From contig CAWKDW010000015.1 in NCBI GenBank assembly GCA_963848475.1, forward strand, positions 124,001 to 188,000: a stretch of DNA of 64,000 nt, given 5' to 3'. Source of the stretch: Solirubrobacter sp963848475 (GTDB lineage: Bacteria > Actinomycetota > Thermoleophilia > Solirubrobacterales > Solirubrobacteraceae). The first letter of the stretch is position 1. The number at the start of each line of letters is the position of its first letter. The translations under genes were made by a program, and so were the position numbers. This document shows positions 51,844 through 61,218 of this stretch, piece after piece. Under the pieces are notes generated by a model. The model was not told where the DNA came from. It ran no database searches and saw nothing but the letters and a program-made list of their open reading frames with translations.

Positions 51844-52939
51844 ATGACAGACGCCCGCGTGCTGCTGGAGCGCCATCGCCCGCGACTTGTGTACGACTCC
51901 CACGAGGCGTACTTCGCCGACTCGGCGGCCGCGTGGACGGACTCCCCGACGAATGTGCTGCGGCGCGCAAGCGGCGCGGTGCTCGCCAAGCCGCCGAAGC
52001 TCAAGCTCGGCTACCTCGGCCCGCACGTCTACGGCGACGGGGCGAAGGCGCTGGCCACCGACGCGATCGGCGATACGTCACGCGACTACGCGGCCCATGC
52101 CGCCGCGATGCACCGCAAACCGGCCTACCGGGACCGCGTCCACGGCCACGCCCGGCGCGACGCGCAGGGCCGGCTCTGGCTCCAGTACTGGCTCTTCTAC
52201 TACTACAACGACTTCCAGCTCGTCGGTCCGCTGTTCAGCGGCGGCAAGCACGAGGGCGACTGGGAACTGGTGCAGTTCCGGCTCGGGGACGACGAGAAGC
52301 CCGTGCAGGCCGTCTTCTCGCAGCACAAGACCGCGGAGAGCAAGGCATGGGCCAACGTCCGCAAGGCGCCCAACTCGCCGTCGACGCCGCTCGTCTACGT
52401 CGCGCGCGGCTCGCACGCCAACTACTTCACGCCCGGCTCGCACTGGACCGGCGTGTGGTTCGACCAGGCCGACGGGAACGGCCCGCAGATCGTCGGAACC
52501 CTCGACGTGCTCGGCGACCGCGAGCCCGCGTGGGTGCTGTGGCCGGGCTTCTGGGGCGACACCAAGCCGACCAGCTCACCGCTGGACTCCTCGAGCCCCA
52601 CCAGCCCCGGCTGCCGTCCGCATTGGCTGGACCCCGCCAAGCTGGTCGCCACCGCCCCGAAACAGGCGCCGGCGGCGCCCGCACCGCCCCGGACGGCGGT
52701 GCAGCGCACCGAAGAGAACGTCGTGCTGGCCTACACGGCCCCGCCGGAGGCGAAGACGCTCGTGGTCGCGCTGCGCCGCAAGGGCAGCGACGAACCCGCG
52801 GTCACCAAGGCCTTCCCGCTCGGCGGCGACGGCAGCCAGCGGCGAGGTCGAGCTGCCGTCGGGCGACCGCGACTACGACGTCTGGACGAGCGTCGTCGGC
52901 CCGGACGGAGCGGCCTCCGAGGGCGTGAAGGCCTCGTGA
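51844..52939 (+). CDS. Vps62-related family protein (frameshifted)
   Basis: About 364 residues. It has the Vps62-like core: LVYDSHEAYFADSAAAW, WLQYWLFYYYNDF, GKHEGDWELVQFRLG, VYVARGSHANYFTPGSH, then a Pro/Ala linker and a C-terminal Ig-like domain (VVLAYTAPPEAKTLVVALRR). Family function is poorly known. An extra C near 52837 splits the last domain; removing it gives DGSSGEVELPSGDRDYD and the stop at 52937-52939. The stop overlaps the STAS start as GTGA. Confidence 0.75.
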
Positions 52940-53292
52940 ACGACATCGCGAGCCTGTTCACCTGGCGCAAGGGCCGGGTCGTCGTCGCCGCGATCACCGG
53001 CGAGATCGACATCTCCAACGCGCGGAGCCTCGAGCGCTCGATCGCCGGCGAACTCGACGCCGGCGTCACCGGTCTCGTCGTCGATCTCGCCGGCCTCGGC
53101 TTCCTGGACGGCGCCGGCGTACACCTGCTGTATTCGCTCAGCGATACGGCGGGCGCCCGCGGCATGGCCTTCGCGCTCGTGCTGCCCGCTTCGAGCCCGC
53201 CGCGCCGTGTCCTCGAGCTCAGCGGCCCGCGGCCCGCGGGCTGGATCCACGCGAGCGAGGACGCGGCGATCGAAGCGGTGCTGAGGGGCTAA
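52936..53292 (+). CDS. STAS-domain protein (anti-sigma factor antagonist-like)
   Basis: Protein of 118 residues with a full STAS fold (VVVAAITGEIDISNARSLER ; GLVVDLAGLGFLDGAGVHLL). The usual phosphorylated Ser in D-S-S-G is missing: the loop reads LDGAG, so kinase control as in SpoIIAA/RsbV looks impossible. It may be a constant antagonist or have another partner. Coupled by GTGA to the Vps62-like gene and convergent with ppc. Confidence 0.82.
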   Translation: MNDIASLFTWRKGRVVVAAITGEIDISNARSLERSIAGELDAGVTGLVVDLAGLGFLDGAGVHLLYSLSDTAGARGMAFALVLPASSPPRRVLELSGPRPAGWIHASEDAAIEAVLRG

Positions 53293-55932
53293 CCCGTGTT
53301 TCGCATCCCGGCCGCGATCCCGGTGATCGTGGCCAGCAGCGGCGCGCGCGCCTCCTCGCGGCCGGCGCGCACGCGGCGCAGCAGCTCGACCTGGAGGTGC
53401 GACAGCGGGTCGATCCAGGGGTTGCGGTGCTCGAGCCTGCGCTGCAAGCGCCGGCGTCTCGTCCAGCAGTCGCCCCTGGCCGGTGACGGTCAGCACGCGC
53501 TCGACGACCTGGTCGTACTCGGAGACGAGGTCGGTCCAGAAGCGCTGCGCGATGTCCTCGTCGACCAGCGACAGGTAGCGCTCGGCGACGCCGAGGTCGG
53601 ACTTGAAGAGCGCCATCTCCAGGGTGCCGATCAGGCCACGGAAGAACGGCCAGTCGCGCCACATCTCGCGCTGGAGCTCGAGGTCGCCCGCGGCCAGCGC
53701 CGTTCCCGCGCCGTACCACGACGGCAGCAGCAGCCGGTTCTGCGTCCAGGCGAAGACCCACGGGATCGCGCGCAGCGACTCGACGCCCGCGTTGCCCTTG
53801 CGCGACGGCGGGCGGGAACCGAGGTTGAGCTGGTTGAGCTCGGCGATCGGCGCCGCCTGGCCGAAGAAGCGCAGGAACTCCGGGTCGTCGTAGACCAGCC
53901 CGCGGTAGCGCTCGCGCGAGCGCTCCGAGAGCCGCTCCATCTCTGCGCGCCACGCATCGCGCACCGGCGGGTTCGGGAGCGCGGTGGCGAGCATGACGGC
54001 CGAGATCGTCTGCTCGAGCGAGCGCTCGGCCAGTTCCGCGTCGGCGTAGCGGGCGGAGACCGTCTCGCCCTGCTCGGTGATCCGGATCCGCCCCTGCACG
54101 GTGCCTTCGGGCTGGGCCAGGATGGCGCGGTAGGTGCGCCCGCCGCCGCGTGAGGGCGAGCCGCCGCGGCCGTGGAAGAGCTCGAGCGTGACGCCTGCAT
54201 CCCTCGCCTGCTGCGCGAGCTGCTCCTGGGCGTTGTAGAGCGCCCAGGTCGAACCGACGTAGCCCGTGTCCTTGCCCGAGTCCGAGTAGCCGACCATCAC
54301 GGTCTGCCGGTTGCCCTGCCCGCGCAGGTGCGCGACGTAGGGCTCGCAGGCGTAGAGCTCGGCCATCGTGGCCGGCGCCTGCTCGAGCGCCGAGCGGGTC
54401 TCGAACAGCGGAACCATCCGCAGCGAGCTCGCCCCGGCGCGCTGGGAGAGCCACGTTGCCGCGAGCACGTCGGACGGATGCTCGGTCATCGAGATCACGA
54501 ACGCCGGGACGGCCTGCGGGCCGTAGGCGTCGGCGGAGAGCGCGACGGTGTCCAGCACGCGCAGCAGCTCGCCCGCCTCGCCGCCGGGATCCTTCTCGAT
54601 CCCGCGCCGTGAGGAGCCCAGCGCCTCGGTCAGCAGCGCCTGCCGGCGGGTCTCGTCGGCGTCGCCGTAGCCCGGCAGGATCGAGGCGGTCGCCTCGCGC
54701 AGGACGCTCGCGCCCTGGCGGATGTCGATCCCGGCGAGATGGAAGCCGAAGACGTCGACCTGCCACAGCAGCCGCCGGATCGACCCGAGCGCGACGTGCC
54801 GCGAGCCCAGGTGCGCGAGCACGAGCTCGAGATCGCGGCGCAGCGCCTGCGCGTCGGCGTATCCCGGCTCGCGTCCGCGCGGGCGCAGCGTGTTGCCGAG
54901 CCGGTGGTGGACGAAGCCGAGCTTGGTCCGCAGCGGCTCCCATTCGCGGTGCGGTCGGCGCAGCACGTCGGCGGACGGCAGCTCCAGTGCGTCGGCCTCG
55001 AGCGAATTGTCGAGCTCCTCGGAGACGGGGATCCGCAACGAGGAGTGCGAGAACATCTGTGCGAGCCGGTCGACGCGGACGCGGAACAGCTGCAGCGCCT
55101 GGCGCCGGTGCAGCGCGAGCGCCCGCGCGAGCGTGTCGGCGCCGACCTCCGGGTGCCCGTCCATGTCGCCGCCGGTCCAGCTGCCGTAGGTCAGCACGGG
55201 CTGCACGAGCCGGACGTTGAGCGAGGTCTCGATCTCCCCGAGCACCTCCGGCACGGCGTCGAACAGCACGGCCTCGAAGAAGAACAGGTTGCGCCGCACC
55301 TCGTCCTCGACGCGCGGCCGGATCCGGCGCAGCTCGTCGGTCTGCCACCAGACGGTCAGGACCTCGCGCAGCTTGTCGAGCAGGCCGCGCCGGCGCGAAG
55401 GGCCGAGCCGCGGGTCGTCGAGGCGGTCCAGCAGCGCGGCGACGTCCCACTGATGGTCGAGCACCGAGCGGCGCGTGGCCTCGGTCGGGTGCGCGGTCAG
55501 CACGTGCTCGATCTGCAGCTGGGCGGCCAGCGGCGCGATGTCGATGTTGTGGCGGCGCAGGATCTCGGCCGTCTCCGCCAGTGACTCGCGCTGGATCTCG
55601 CCGGTCTTGTCGTACTGGCGCCGGCGGCGGACCCGCTCGCGCTCCTCGGCGATGTTGGCGAGCTGGAGCTCGAGCGAGCAGGCGCGGATGATCGGTTCGA
55701 CCGACTCGTCGGGTACGCCGCCCAGGAATGCGACGAGGCGCTCCATCGCGGCGTCGTCACCCGCGCGGACCGAGGCCGCGGTCTTGAACAGCCACTGCAG
55801 GCGGGATGCGAAGACGCGCCCCTCCTGCTCTTCCAGAACGCTGATCAGCGAGGCCGAGAGCAGTTCGGTGTCGGTCGCGAGGCCATCGGTCGCGATTTCC
55901 GGCGAGGGGGTAGGAACGTCGATTCGAGTCAT
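53289..55932 (-). CDS. ppc: Phosphoenolpyruvate carboxylase (frameshifted near the C-terminus)
   Basis: About 880 residues, the normal size. Adds bicarbonate to PEP to give oxaloacetate. Catalytic His in VLTAHPTEATRRSVLDHQW; GYSDSGKDTGYVGSTWALYN; FHGRGGSPSRGGG; C-terminal MRNTG. An extra base near 53453 shifts the frame 55 codons before the end; removing it gives ETPALQRRLEHRNPWIDPLS and the normal end at 53289-53291. As written the frame runs on to 52873, an artefact. Convergent, overlapping the STAS stop by 4 bases. Confidence 0.93.
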
Positions 55933-55948
55933 GGGGAGGGCGCGAAGG

Positions 55949-57160
55949 CTACGCGACCATCCCAGCCGCCACGGTGTCGTTGGTCGTCTCGTCGATCAGG
56001 ATGAACGCTCCGGTGGCGTGACTGGCCTCGTAGGCGTCGGCCGCGATGTCCCCGCCGAGCCGTAGCCGCACCCGTCCGATGTCGTTCAGTCGCAGCTCGT
56101 CAGCGGCCGGCCATTCGAGCGTCTCGAACTCGATCCGCCCGTCGATCGAGTCCAGCCGCGCGGGGACGGTCCGGGTGCCGTGCTTGAGCAGGTAGCGGCC
56201 TCGCGCCTGCGCCGGCCGATCGCCCAGCCAGCACACCGTGGCGCTGATCTCGCGCACGCTCGCCGGTGCGTCCTCGGCGGCGGCGATCAGCTCGCCGCGC
56301 GCGAGGTCGACCTCGTCCTCGAGGCGCACCGACACCGAGAGCGGCGCCTCCACGACTTCGGCCGCGCCGTCCGCGTCGCGGACCTCGGCCACCCGGGTGC
56401 GCGTCCCGCTGGGCAGCACGACGACCTCGTCGCCGGCCTTCAGCGCGCCCGCGGCAAGCCGGCCGGCGGCCCAGCGCGCGCCGCCCTCTCCGCGCAGCAC
56501 GAGCTGGATCGGCAGCCGTGCGCCGTGCACGGCGGGCGGCTCGACGGGGATCGTCTCCAGGCGCTCGAGCAACGGCTCTCCCGCGTACCAGGGCATCCGC
56601 TCCGAGCGCTCGACGACGTTGTCGCCCTGCAGCGCGCTGATCGGGATGAACTCGATGTCGTGCAGTCCGACCTTGGCGCCGAGTTCGAGCACCTGGCGCA
56701 CGACGTCGTCGAAGCGCTCCTCGGCGAAGTCGACCAGGTCCATCTTGTTGACGACCACGATCACGCTGCGGATCCGCAGCAGCGCGGCGATCGTCGCGTG
56801 CCGGCGCGACTGCTCGGTCAGGCCCGCGCGGGCGTCGACCAGCAGCAGCGCGAGGTCCGCCGTGGAGGCGCCGGTGACCATGTTGCGCGTGTACTGGGCG
56901 TGGCCGGGGCAGTCGGCGAGGATGAAGCGGCGCCGCGGCGTGGCGAACGAGCGGTACGCGACATCGATCGTGATGCCCTGCTCGCGCTCGGCCCGCAGGC
57001 CGTCGGTGAGCAGCGCGAGGTCGAGGCCGTCGACGCTGCGCTCCTCGACATGCGCGAGCTGATCGGCGAGCACGGCCTTGGCGTCATAGAGCAGCCGCCC
57101 GATCAGGGTCGACTTCCCGTCGTCGACGCTGCCGGCGGTGGCGAGGCGGAGGAGATCCAT
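55949..57160 (-). CDS. cysN: Sulfate adenylyltransferase large subunit (GTPase)
   Basis: Protein of 403 residues; the short form without a fused APS kinase. GTPase motifs TAGSVDDGKSTLIGRLL, DCPGHAQYTRNMVTGAS and NKMDLVDF; EF-Tu-like domains follow. With CysD it makes APS from sulfate and ATP, driven by GTP hydrolysis. ATG at 57160 begins 2 bases after the CysD stop. Last gene of the sulfate operon. Confidence 0.93.
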   Translation of the reverse strand: MDLLRLATAGSVDDGKSTLIGRLLYDAKAVLADQLAHVEERSVDGLDLALLTDGLRAEREQGITIDVAYRSFATPRRRFILADCPGHAQYTRNMVTGASTADLALLLVDARAGLTEQSRRHATIAALLRIRSVIVVVNKMDLVDFAEERFDDVVRQVLELGAKVGLHDIEFIPISALQGDNVVERSERMPWYAGEPLLERLETIPVEPPAVHGARLPIQLVLRGEGGARWAAGRLAAGALKAGDEVVVLPSGTRTRVAEVRDADGAAEVVEAPLSVSVRLEDEVDLARGELIAAAEDAPASVREISATVCWLGDRPAQARGRYLLKHGTRTVPARLDSIDGRIEFETLEWPAADELRLNDIGRVRLRLGGDIAADAYEASHATGAFILIDETTNDTVAAGMVA

Positions 57161-57162
57161 GG

Positions 57163-58080
57163 CTAGAAGTAGCCCTCGCGCTTGCGGTCTTCCATGGCGG
57201 CCTCGGACGCGCGGTCGTCGGCGCGTGTCTCGCCGCGCTCGGTGATGTTGGTGGCGGCGATCTCGGCGACCACGGCTCTGAGCGTGGTGGCGGAGGAGCG
57301 CACCGCGCCGGTGCAGCTCATATCGCCGACCGTGCGGTAGCGCACGGACGCGGTGAACGGCTCCTCTCCCTCGATCAGCTCGATGTGCTCCGAGACGGCG
57401 TAGAGCATCCCGTCGCGCGCGAAGACCTCGCGGTCGTGCGCCATGTAGATCGACGGCAGCTCGAGCTCCTCCTGGGCGATGTACTGCCAGACGTCGAGCT
57501 CGGTCCAGTTCGAGATCGGGAACGCGCGGATGTTCTCGCCGCGGCGCACGCGCGCGTTGTAGAGGTCCCACAGCTCCGGGCGCTGGCGGCGTGGGTCCCA
57601 CTGGCCGAAGTCGTCGCGGAAGCTCAGCACGCGCTCCTTGGCGCGGGCGCGCTCCTCGTCGCGGCGGGCACCGCCGAAGCAGGCGTCGAGTTCGTGGCGC
57701 TCGATCGCGTCCAGCAGCGTCACCGTCTGCAGCCGGTTGCGCGAGGCGCGCGGACCGGTCTCCTCGCGCACGCGGCCGGTGTCGATCGATTCCTGCACAG
57801 ACCCGACGAGCAGTTCGAGCCCGTTCTCCTCGACGAGGCGATCGCGGAAGGCGATCACCTCGGGGAAGTTGTGCCCGGTGTCGATGTGCAGCAGCGGGAA
57901 GGGGACGCTCGACGGCGCGAAGGCCTTCTGGGCGAGCCGCACGAGCACGATCGAGTCCTTGCCGCCGCTGAACAGCAGCGCGGGCTTCTCACGCTCGGCG
58001 GCGACCTCGCGCAGCACGTGGATGGCCTCGGCCTCAAGCGCGCGGAGGTGCGAGAGCGCGGGAGTCGTAATGGCGGTCAC
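57163..58080 (-). CDS. cysD: Sulfate adenylyltransferase small subunit
   Basis: PP-loop ATP pyrophosphatase of 305 residues: PALLFSGGKDSIVLVRLA, LLHIDTGHNFPEVI, DACFGGARRDEERARAKERV (20 shown) and RAFPISNWTELDVWQYIA; C-terminal KREGYF is typical of CysD. Forms APS synthase with CysN. GTG start overlaps the TauE-like stop as GTGA (58077-58080). Confidence 0.95.
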   Translation of the reverse strand: MTAITTPALSHLRALEAEAIHVLREVAAEREKPALLFSGGKDSIVLVRLAQKAFAPSSVPFPLLHIDTGHNFPEVIAFRDRLVEENGLELLVGSVQESIDTGRVREETGPRASRNRLQTVTLLDAIERHELDACFGGARRDEERARAKERVLSFRDDFGQWDPRRQRPELWDLYNARVRRGENIRAFPISNWTELDVWQYIAQEELELPSIYMAHDREVFARDGMLYAVSEHIELIEGEEPFTASVRYRTVGDMSCTGAVRSSATTLRAVVAEIAATNITERGETRADDRASEAAMEDRKREGYF

Positions 58081-58955
58081 GGGTCAGTCCTTGCGATAAG
58101 GGGAATTTTTGCATGGTCGCTGTTGCGGAGCAGGAAGTAGGCGGCGACGCCGAGCGTGAGCGGCACGGCGATGATCACCACGGCGGGGATGTCCACGCCG
58201 GCCTTGGTCAGCAGGGCGAGCCCGGCGGCCAGCAGCACGATCCCGAGCGCCGGGCGCAGGCCGCGCTCGGGCAGGCTCGTGGAGAGCCGGGTGCCGAGCC
58301 AGACGCCGGGCAGCGAGCCGATCAGGATCGTGGCCGTCAGCAGCAGGTCGACGTTGCCGGAGAAGAGGTGGGCGATCGCGGCGACCCAGAGCAGCAGGGC
58401 GGCGTGGAAGACGTCGGTGCCGACGACCCGGCGCGGCGCGAGCCGGAAGCCGATGATCAGCCCGACCGCGATCAGCGTGCCCGAGCCGGCGGAGGTCAGG
58501 CCGAGCACGAAGCCGACGCTCGCCCCGAGTGCCACCGCGGCGACCTTGTGGCGGGCGTTGAGGACGACCGTGTCGCGCTCGTTGGCGCCGTCGGTCATCA
58601 CCGCGCGGAAGAGGACGAGCGCGCCGGTCAGCAGCAGCGCGCCGGCGATCAGCGGCAGCAGGATGTCGTCCAACCCGAGCCGTTCGAGCAGGATCACCCC
58701 GATGATGGCTCCCGGGCAGGAGCCGGCCGCCAGCCAGAAGGCGAGGTTCGTCTGGACCGTGCCCTTGCGGAAGTGCAGGAAGCCGCCGGCGGTCTTGGTG
58801 ATCGCCGCGTAGGCCAGGTCGGTGCCGACCGCGACCACGGGCTTGATCCCGAAGACGAGGATCAGCAGCGGCGTCATCAGGCTGCCGCCGCCCATGCCGG
58901 TGGTGCCGACGAGGATGCCGACGCCGAAGCCGAAGAGGATCAGCCAGGGATCCAT
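58077..58955 (-). CDS. TauE/SafE-family sulfite/sulfate permease
   Basis: Membrane protein of 292 residues with about eight hydrophobic helices and the two family repeats (GTTGMGGGSLMTPLLILVFG ; LGLTSAGSGTLIAVGLIIGF). TauE/SafE proteins move sulfite, sulfoacetate or organosulfonates. Its place between cysH and cysD suggests that it imports sulfate or exports excess sulfite. ATG at 58955 overlaps the CysH stop by one base (TGATG). Confidence 0.87.
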   Translation of the reverse strand: MDPWLILFGFGVGILVGTTGMGGGSLMTPLLILVFGIKPVVAVGTDLAYAAITKTAGGFLHFRKGTVQTNLAFWLAAGSCPGAIIGVILLERLGLDDILLPLIAGALLLTGALVLFRAVMTDGANERDTVVLNARHKVAAVALGASVGFVLGLTSAGSGTLIAVGLIIGFRLAPRRVVGTDVFHAALLLWVAAIAHLFSGNVDLLLTATILIGSLPGVWLGTRLSTSLPERGLRPALGIVLLAAGLALLTKAGVDIPAVVIIAVPLTLGVAAYFLLRNSDHAKIPLIARTDP

Positions 58956-59542
58956 CAGACGTGCAGCCCGCACTCCGTCTTGGAGAGCCCGGCCCAGCGG
59001 CCCTCGCGGCCGCTGCCGGGGTTGGTGCAGGGCGCACAGCCGATGGACTCATAGCCCTGGTCGTGCAGCGGGTTGTAGGGCAGGTCGCGCTCGTGGATGC
59101 GCTTCCAGAGGTCCTTCTCGGTCCACTCGACGAGCGGGTTGAACTTCCAGATCCCGCGCTTGTCGTCGTACTCGATCGGCTGCGCGTCGGCGCGCGTCGG
59201 CGACTGCTCGCGGCGGATTCCGGTGATCCAGGCGTCGACGCCGCCCAGTGCCCGCTCCAGCGCCTCGACCTTGCGCCCGCCGCAGCACTGCTGCGGACCG
59301 GTCCAGTCGCCCGTGGCGTCCTCGATCTCGATGTCGACGCCGAAGCGCTGCTCGAACGCCCGCCAGGTGGCGAGCGTCTCTTCAAACAGCGCCCCGGTGT
59401 CGATCGTGACGATGCGCGCGTCGGGCGCGAGCCGGACGAGCTCGTCGATCAGGACCGACTCCTCCTTCTGGAAGGAGCACAACATGACCAGGCGCGGGTG
59501 GTGGCGCTCGACGGCCGCCGCCAGCACCTCCGTGACGTTCAT
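58955..59542 (-). CDS. cysH: Adenylylsulfate (APS) reductase, Fe-S type
   Basis: Protein of 195 residues. PP-loop relative with SFQKEESVLIDELV and TIDTGALFEET; Cys pairs in QQCCGGRKVEA and IGCAPCTNPG bind a 4Fe-4S cluster, which marks APS-type rather than PAPS-type reductases; the catalytic Cys is in KTECGLHV. Reduces APS to sulfite with thioredoxin. Lack of an APS kinase gene in the operon agrees. Somewhat short at the N-terminus. Overlaps the sulfite reductase gene as ATGA. Confidence 0.9.
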   Translation of the reverse strand: MNVTEVLAAAVERHHPRLVMLCSFQKEESVLIDELVRLAPDARIVTIDTGALFEETLATWRAFEQRFGVDIEIEDATGDWTGPQQCCGGRKVEALERALGGVDAWITGIRREQSPTRADAQPIEYDDKRGIWKFNPLVEWTEKDLWKRIHERDLPYNPLHDQGYESIGCAPCTNPGSGREGRWAGLSKTECGLHV

Positions 59543-61128
59543 GCGTTGACGGGTTCTTCGACGGGCGCCAGGGCCTGCGTCCACCACTCCGGCTCGGTGC
59601 GCCCGGCGAAGCCGCGGAACGTCTCGCCGTCGTCGTGGTTGTGCTCGTAGAGGTTGAAGATCTGCAGCAGGGTGTCGTTGAGGTCCCAGTGCGGGACCTT
59701 CTTGAGCACGACGTCGCCGAACTTCGGCTCGGGACCCAGGCGGCCGCCGATCCGGATGTCCATCGCCTCGACGAACTCGCCGTCGACCTTCTTGAGCACG
59801 CCCTCGATGCCGATGTCGGCGATCTGGTGCTGCGCGCAGCTCGACGAGCAGCCGGCGAAGTGCAGCCGGAAGTCCTCGCCGTGGCCATTGGGACGGACGT
59901 GCTCGTCCAGGAACTTGGAGATCTCGACCGCGCGGCTCTTGGTGAAGACCTTGGCCAGGCCGCAGTACTCCTTGCCCGTGCAGGTCTGCAGCCCGCGCTG
60001 GAAGAGGGTGGGCGTGGGGGTGAGCTCGGCGATCAGCGGCTCGGCGAGCAGCGCCTCGACGTTCTCCTCCGGGATCCACGGCAGCAGGACGTTCTGCTGG
60101 TGCGTGAGGCGCAGCGCGTCGTCCTCGTGGTCGCCGTGCACGCGGGCGAGGCGGGCGAGCTCGAAGAGCTGCGACGCCTTCAGGCGGCCGACCGGGACGA
60201 TCAGCCCGACCGTGTGGTGCGTGCCGTCGGCCTGCTCGAGCACGCCGACGTGATCCTCGCCGCTCTGGCCGGGCGCCTTCGGGACGCCGTGGCGCAGCTC
60301 GCGGCCGACGCGGCTGACGATCTCCTCGCGCAGCCCCTCGGCGCCGATGCGGTCGACGAGGAACTTCAGGCGCGCCTTGCCGCGCGCCTTCCGGTTCTCG
60401 TCGGAGTCGCGGAAGATGCCCGTGACCGCGGCGACGACCTCCGGCGCCTCCTCGGGCGAGACGAAGATGTCGACCCAGCGCGCGAAGCGCGGCTGCGTGG
60501 AGAGGCCGCCGCCGACGCGCAGGTTGAAGCCGCGCGTGCCGTCCTCGTGGATCGCGGCGGAGAGCGCGATGTCGTTGATCAGGCCGCGCGCGCAGTCCTC
60601 GGTGCAGCCGGTGACCGAGACCTTGTACTTGCGCGGAAGGTTGGAGTAGAGCTTGTTGTCGAGGAAGTAGTCGTGGATCGCCTCGGAAGTGGCGTAGCCG
60701 TCGACGATCTCGTCGTGGGCGAGGCCCGAGACGGTGCAGCCGACCACGTTGCGCGTGATGTCGCCGCAGGCGCCGGACGTCGTCATGCCGACGCGCTCGA
60801 GGCGCTCGAAGATCTCCGGGATGTTCTCCAGCCGGATCCAGTGGATCTGGAAGCACTGGCGCGTGGTGCAGTCGATGATCCCGCGACCGAAGTCCTCGGC
60901 GATCGAGGCCATCACCTCGACCTGCGCGGCGCTCAGCTTGCCCTGGATGACCTTGACGCGCATCATGAAATGCCCGTCGCCGGTGTTGTGTGCGTACAGG
61001 CCGTACCACTTGAGGAGGCCGACGTGTTCGGGGCTCATCGTCTCCCACCCCTCGCGCGCGGCACGGAGGAGTTCGGGGAGGACGTCGAGGCCGTCCGTTT
61101 CCGCCTTGATGCGTTCGATCTTGCTCAT
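59539..61128 (-). CDS. Ferredoxin-dependent sulfite (nitrite/sulfite) reductase
   Basis: Protein of 529 residues with the two ferredoxin-like and two siroheme/4Fe-4S half domains. Substrate-side residues in GMTTSGACGDITRNVVGC and KYKVSVTGCTEDCARGLI; cluster Cys in TCTGKEYCGLAK and FAGCSSSCAQHQI. Six-electron reduction of sulfite to sulfide; operon context with cysH and cysDN makes sulfite rather than nitrite the substrate. First gene of the operon, behind a palindromic promoter. Confidence 0.92.
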   Translation of the reverse strand: MSKIERIKAETDGLDVLPELLRAAREGWETMSPEHVGLLKWYGLYAHNTGDGHFMMRVKVIQGKLSAAQVEVMASIAEDFGRGIIDCTTRQCFQIHWIRLENIPEIFERLERVGMTTSGACGDITRNVVGCTVSGLAHDEIVDGYATSEAIHDYFLDNKLYSNLPRKYKVSVTGCTEDCARGLINDIALSAAIHEDGTRGFNLRVGGGLSTQPRFARWVDIFVSPEEAPEVVAAVTGIFRDSDENRKARGKARLKFLVDRIGAEGLREEIVSRVGRELRHGVPKAPGQSGEDHVGVLEQADGTHHTVGLIVPVGRLKASQLFELARLARVHGDHEDDALRLTHQQNVLLPWIPEENVEALLAEPLIAELTPTPTLFQRGLQTCTGKEYCGLAKVFTKSRAVEISKFLDEHVRPNGHGEDFRLHFAGCSSSCAQHQIADIGIEGVLKKVDGEFVEAMDIRIGGRLGPEPKFGDVVLKKVPHWDLNDTLLQIFNLYEHNHDDGETFRGFAGRTEPEWWTQALAPVEEPVNA

Positions 61129-61175
61129 GGGGTCCGTTGAAGGTACCCAGCAAGAGGGGAAATCACAAGGAACCT

Positions 61176-61216
61176 GATCGGGATTTACATATATCTATCC
61201 CGATCGGTTTCGTCGA
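61176..61216 (-). promoter_or_regulatory. Promoter and palindromic operator of the sulfate assimilation operon
   Basis: Minus strand: -35 TCGACG (61211-61216), 17-base spacer, -10 TATATG (61188-61193). An inverted repeat GATCGGGAT (61176-61184) / ATCCCGATC (61197-61205) brackets the -10 box with a 12-base AT-rich centre, extended by AACC on both sides with one bulged base. A sulfur-responsive repressor would be expected; none is encoded nearby. Confidence 0.55.
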
Positions 61217-61218
61217 GT

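Noticed and set aside
50793..52928. 711-codon plus-strand open frame over the PRC-barrel and Vps62-like genes
   Set aside because: Arg/Ala-rich shadow; the PRC-barrel protein on the other strand and the Vps62-like frame have recognisable domains.
5019..53453. Programmed +1 frameshifting as the explanation of the broken genes
   Set aside because: Not adopted as the main view: the codons at the shift sites differ, no stop or rare codon follows in a fixed place, and essential genes would depend on it. Left as a testable alternative in the findings.
52873..55932. A 1019-residue phosphoenolpyruvate carboxylase with a long C-terminal extension
   Set aside because: The extension is the shadow of the STAS gene; the normal C-terminus ending MRNTG is in the next frame.
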